A stretch of 64,000 nucleotides of DNA from Batillaria attramentaria. Taxonomy: Eukaryota > Mollusca > Gastropoda > Batillariidae. The notes under the pieces were generated by a model. It was not told the origin of the DNA, searched no databases, and saw only the letters and a program-made list of their open reading frames with translations. Positions 60,807 to 64,000 of the stretch are shown here, piece by piece; positions within the stretch are counted from its first letter, which is position 1; each line of letters starts with the position of its first letter. A program made the translations under genes and the position numbers. Location: assembly GCA_018292915.2 (NCBI GenBank), contig JACVVK020000005.1, forward strand, positions 5,091,001-5,155,000, given 5' to 3'.

Positions 60807-62536
60807 GTGAGTTTTGGACATATGGTGCATGTATTCTTTCAAAGAAAGAAAAAAAGTCATCGTTCACTGACAGTGCTAAGTAGAAGTTTAAACATGGTGA
60901 AAACCACACAGAAATCAAGAAATATCAAAGACTAGCAGATGGGTTGAAATTTAGTCTCAGACTTGTGAAATTCAAAACTGAAAATAAGAATGGAAGGATT
61001 TTTTTGTTCTTGATTTCGATTCACAGAGTTTTTGTTGTTGTTTTTGTATGTAGTTCATCTATGTTGTGTCTTTCGTTGAAAGATCAGCGAGTTCAGTTGA
61101 GTTGAGTTCAATTCAAGATGGTGTCTCTGCGCTGGGTAAATCCCGTAAGTGATCCACCCCATCTCTCAGTAACCTCCCCAGTATAGTTTTAGGGTGTTCA
61201 ATGTTGGTTGGGTTCACTATATTGCCAAAGGTCAAAGAAAATGTGGACACGAAGAACAGCTCACAGTGTGTGTACATTTGACGTGGAATATGTAATCAGG
61301 GTGTTGCTCATTTTGCCCCTGCTGTCCTTGGTGAGTCACATGTCAAAATGACAGGATTACACAAACCTGTCAGTTTGGTCGTGAATTAGTGTGCATGTGG
61401 CGGTGCCGTTTCCTTGCTTTGTATGCAGAAGAGTGGCGATGGTACACAACTCCTGCGGGCTTCATGATTGCTCAGATAGAGTTAGTTCCCTTAGTCCGCA
61501 ACCGTGCGCGTGGCTAACCAGTCTCACCAGTACGAAGGGAATAAATTTGAATAGCGATCTTCGTCCACTTGCATTGCCCGCAGCCAGCAGGGTGATCATT
61601 CTAGGCATAAGACGCCAAAACACTTTCGAGCAACGAATTCGGCAGAATTATGACATATCAGAATTTTCTCCTTTTCCACAACACCCACCCACTCAACGGC
61701 TCTGGTCATGAGTTTGGATCTTGGCCGGGGCCAAATTCTCGTTGCCCCGTCTTTGATGTCAGCCGCGTGTGATGGAAAAGGATGTAAAACCCTCACATAG
61801 TCACTTCTTTATACTTACTCATAGCTTCTTTCGAATAGAGAGATGTAAAGGTCTGAATGCGTATATGATAATGGCATTGTCTTATTCAATTTTTAAAATT
61901 CTTTGAGAATTACGTGTAGGTAAGCATTTCGGACTTGTTCATGCACAGTGTCCTGACCTCGGGGACAATGTCATGCTAAAGGGGACCGCATGTGGTTGGT
62001 TTTCCTTTGTGCCCTGTGCCGGGGCGTAGTTTTACATTGTAGGATAACGCACTGTCATTCGGTGTTAGTGCAGCTACTCAGATAATTAGTCGCACAGATA
62101 CGAGGTGTCACACCAGCGCGGTGCAGGCAACTTTTTATTGCGTGAAAATTGCGGCCGCATAGTTGACAGACGTCACGTATTTTGGATAAAAAGTTACCTC
62201 AGTTCTGTGACCTAAACAGCTCATAGGGCAAGGGTTTTACGGCCGGTCGTGCTGATAACAGCCGGAAGATAACAAACAGGCCCTCCAGAGATTAGATAGA
62301 AAGAAAAAAAAAAAGTACATCATGATCAGCCGAACATTCGCAATACCCGCACGCACTCTCACAGGAACGCCAGTGATCAGTGTGACATAGCACTACTAGT
62401 GCCATTGAACGGATAGGCTGGTCGATTTTTTTTTTTCTGCATCGTCAAGTTATCACACTTGGGTCACCTGACTGAGCGGCTCAAGGCCAGATAATTGTTT
62501 TGGTTGTGTGGTGCGGGACATGTATACCGCTGCAAG
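60807..62536. other. Intron or intergenic, SINE-A fragment
   Basis: A diverged SINE-A (+) lies at about 61683-61798 (TGGATCTTGGCCGGGGCC, TTGCCCCGTCTTTGATGTCA). No exon with matching phase was found. Confidence 0.55.
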
Positions 62537-62710
62537 ATGGACACGGTGTTGGGAGTGCCCAGAGTGGCCAAGTGGTACGCCAACCACATCGTCACGGATG
62601 CGTGGTCCAAGATGTCCCTGTGTGTCGGTCACTCGGTCAAGAGAGCGCTGGGGTACTTTGCTGTGGAGGAGTACAGACATCGGCTGGCCAGTCGGAGCCC
62701 TCTCCGTTGT
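62537..62710 (+). CDS. Candidate first coding exon of an unidentified gene
   Basis: From ATG 62537 the frame MDTVLGVPRVAKWYANHIVT, then KMSLCVGHSVKRALGYF and VEEYRHRL has very high third-position G/C, as in the scaffold exons and unlike the intron background. Its phase does not fit the open phase-1 junction at 60806, so it is either a new gene or an alternative exon. The 3' boundary is uncertain (possible donors at about 62669 and 62720). I do not recognise the family. Confidence 0.45.
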
Positions 62711-63864
62711 GTGATATTTGGTCAGAGCTCCAAATTTCTCACCGGCTATTTTGTTGTTGCTGTTGTCTTTCTGTTTCAGTCTTTGCATTTGCTGATTTAC
62801 TTAAGTGTGCAATCTAAGAGTGTTCAGCCATGTTTGTTGGTGATCAAGATCCATCGTTCATGTTGTTTTCTTTTTCACGTGTAATTAAAAAAAAGACAGC
62901 TAAGTTCATTTACACTTATTTCCTTTCCTTTATCTTTACATTTTGTGATCTGTGTGTGCAACTCAGGCGTGTTCAGCCTTACTTCTAGGCTGATTCTTGA
63001 TGATCAAGATCCATGTTACAAAGTTCTGTAAGTGTTAAGACTCACAGCACTGGTCGACATTCCATTTGTCCACGCCATGGAGTCCTGGTTTCTATCTTCA
63101 GTTTGCTGCATGTTTGGAGCAGGGGGGGCTGCGCGTAGCTTCATTCCTAGGCAGTTTGTGTAAACTAGTAGCTTGATTTACTTCCCTGGTTACGCAACAA
63201 TGAGGTCGCGGTTTAAATCCACCCTTATCTTAAAAAAAAAAAATCCGACAAAGGAGGCAGTGTGTTTATGTTCTTCTCTGTAAGTCTGCTTCTCGTAGGT
63301 TTTGATATACATGTAGATCTGTGGCCTTAAACGGGCTGTTTCCGTCTGTGCTGAGCCAGCTTATGTTTTGGAACAGTTTCGCGCGTGAGTGCGCCAGTAC
63401 GCTCAGAATACTCTGTCTTTATCATCAGTACAGCTCTTAAAACTCAGTATTGTTTACACTTTGCGCGAGCGATCGAACATGTATTCAAATTCTACGATTG
63501 TTGTTACACCGCTTGAGCGCTCAGTGTGGTCGCCGCGTCATCGAGTACGCTTGCGTTGGCGAATTTCCAGCATTACAGACGCTGTCACTGTATGATAGAT
63601 ACCACGAAAATAGCGCAGATGATCTGTGAGCATGAAAATGGTAACATTAGCCCCTTTAACCTGTCATGTTCAAGTTGTTGATTGTCCTGTACATTGATGT
63701 ATTTGACAAGGAGGGCGTTGTTTCCCGCGGGAGCGAGGCATTATACGGATGTATCATAAAATAAGATTCATAATCTGCAGGCATCAAACAGAACAGTATA
63801 CAGAACAGAACAGTATACATGTACAATGTACAGCCAAATATCACATCTGTACTGCCGCTCTCAC
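62711..63864. other. Right-end non-coding region with family R copy 3
   Basis: 63330..63660 matches family R (CTTATGTTTTGGAACAGTTT, GTGAGCATGAAAATGG). A short direct repeat TGATCAAGATCCAT occurs at 62840 and 63001. No gene was seen. Confidence 0.55.
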
Positions 63865-63868
63865 ACAC

Positions 63869-63950
<82 letters not shown>
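63865..63950 (+). repeat. (CA)n microsatellite
   Basis: About 86 bp, one of the longest in the window. Confidence 0.95.
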
Positions 63951-63953
<3 letters not shown>

Positions 63954-64000
63954 GAGGCCATCCCACAGCATCAGAGCAGTTGCATAATGTGAGAACATGC

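Overview
This looks like animal nuclear DNA, most likely from a lophotrochozoan and probably a marine gastropod mollusc. The evidence is spliced genes with consensus GT/AG junctions and large introns, eukaryotic tRNA-Trp genes, several tRNA-derived SINE families, non-LTR retrotransposon pieces, and very many CA/GT microsatellites and poly-G/poly-C runs. The mollusc assignment is inference from overall style, not from a diagnostic gene.

Four genes are touched, all on the + strand. (1) The last two coding exons of a gene entering from the left (525..605, 1395..1521) encode a lysine-rich C-terminal tail. (2) Four exons at 4159..11775 encode the middle of an AGC-type protein kinase closest to MSK/RSK. 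I find neither its N-lobe exons nor the rest of its C-lobe. (3) A large gene (22116..60806 and beyond) has a 5'UTR/start exon and four more exons joined in compatible phases. It encodes at least 818 residues of a spectrin-repeat-type scaffold with a long serine-rich disordered centre, resembling AKAP6 in layout. Its second intron is about 25 kb. (4) A GC3-rich exon near 62537 may be the first coding exon of a further gene. Two identical tRNA-Trp(CCA) genes face each other as an inverted pair at 2902..2973 and 3693..3764.

Most of the rest is transposon debris, and much of it can be read exactly because target-site duplications (TSDs) survive. One SINE family (here SINE-A, about 175 bp) has at least 17 copies. 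A CR1/L2-like LINE (7095..9850, - strand) is split by a 1,116-bp Mutator-like element with long inverted repeats and a perfect 9-bp TSD. Very short 5'-truncated LINE tails (58-75 bp) have TSDs of 8-14 bp, one of them inside a SINE.

The candidates for undescribed systems are: (a) a family of 34-40 bp near-palindromes beginning CAGAGAGAC, each flanked by a 7-bp TSD (25521, 42024, and a diverged one at 34032); (b) a 326/327-bp element present twice in opposite orientation with 10- and 11-bp TSDs and no recognisable SINE or transposon head; (c) a 1,032-bp element packed with CGNACG motifs between matching inverted ends; and (d) a perfect 92-bp palindrome bounded by TTAA. The large introns contain nothing else I can support as protein coding, apart from a few cysteine-rich small ORFs listed with low confidence.
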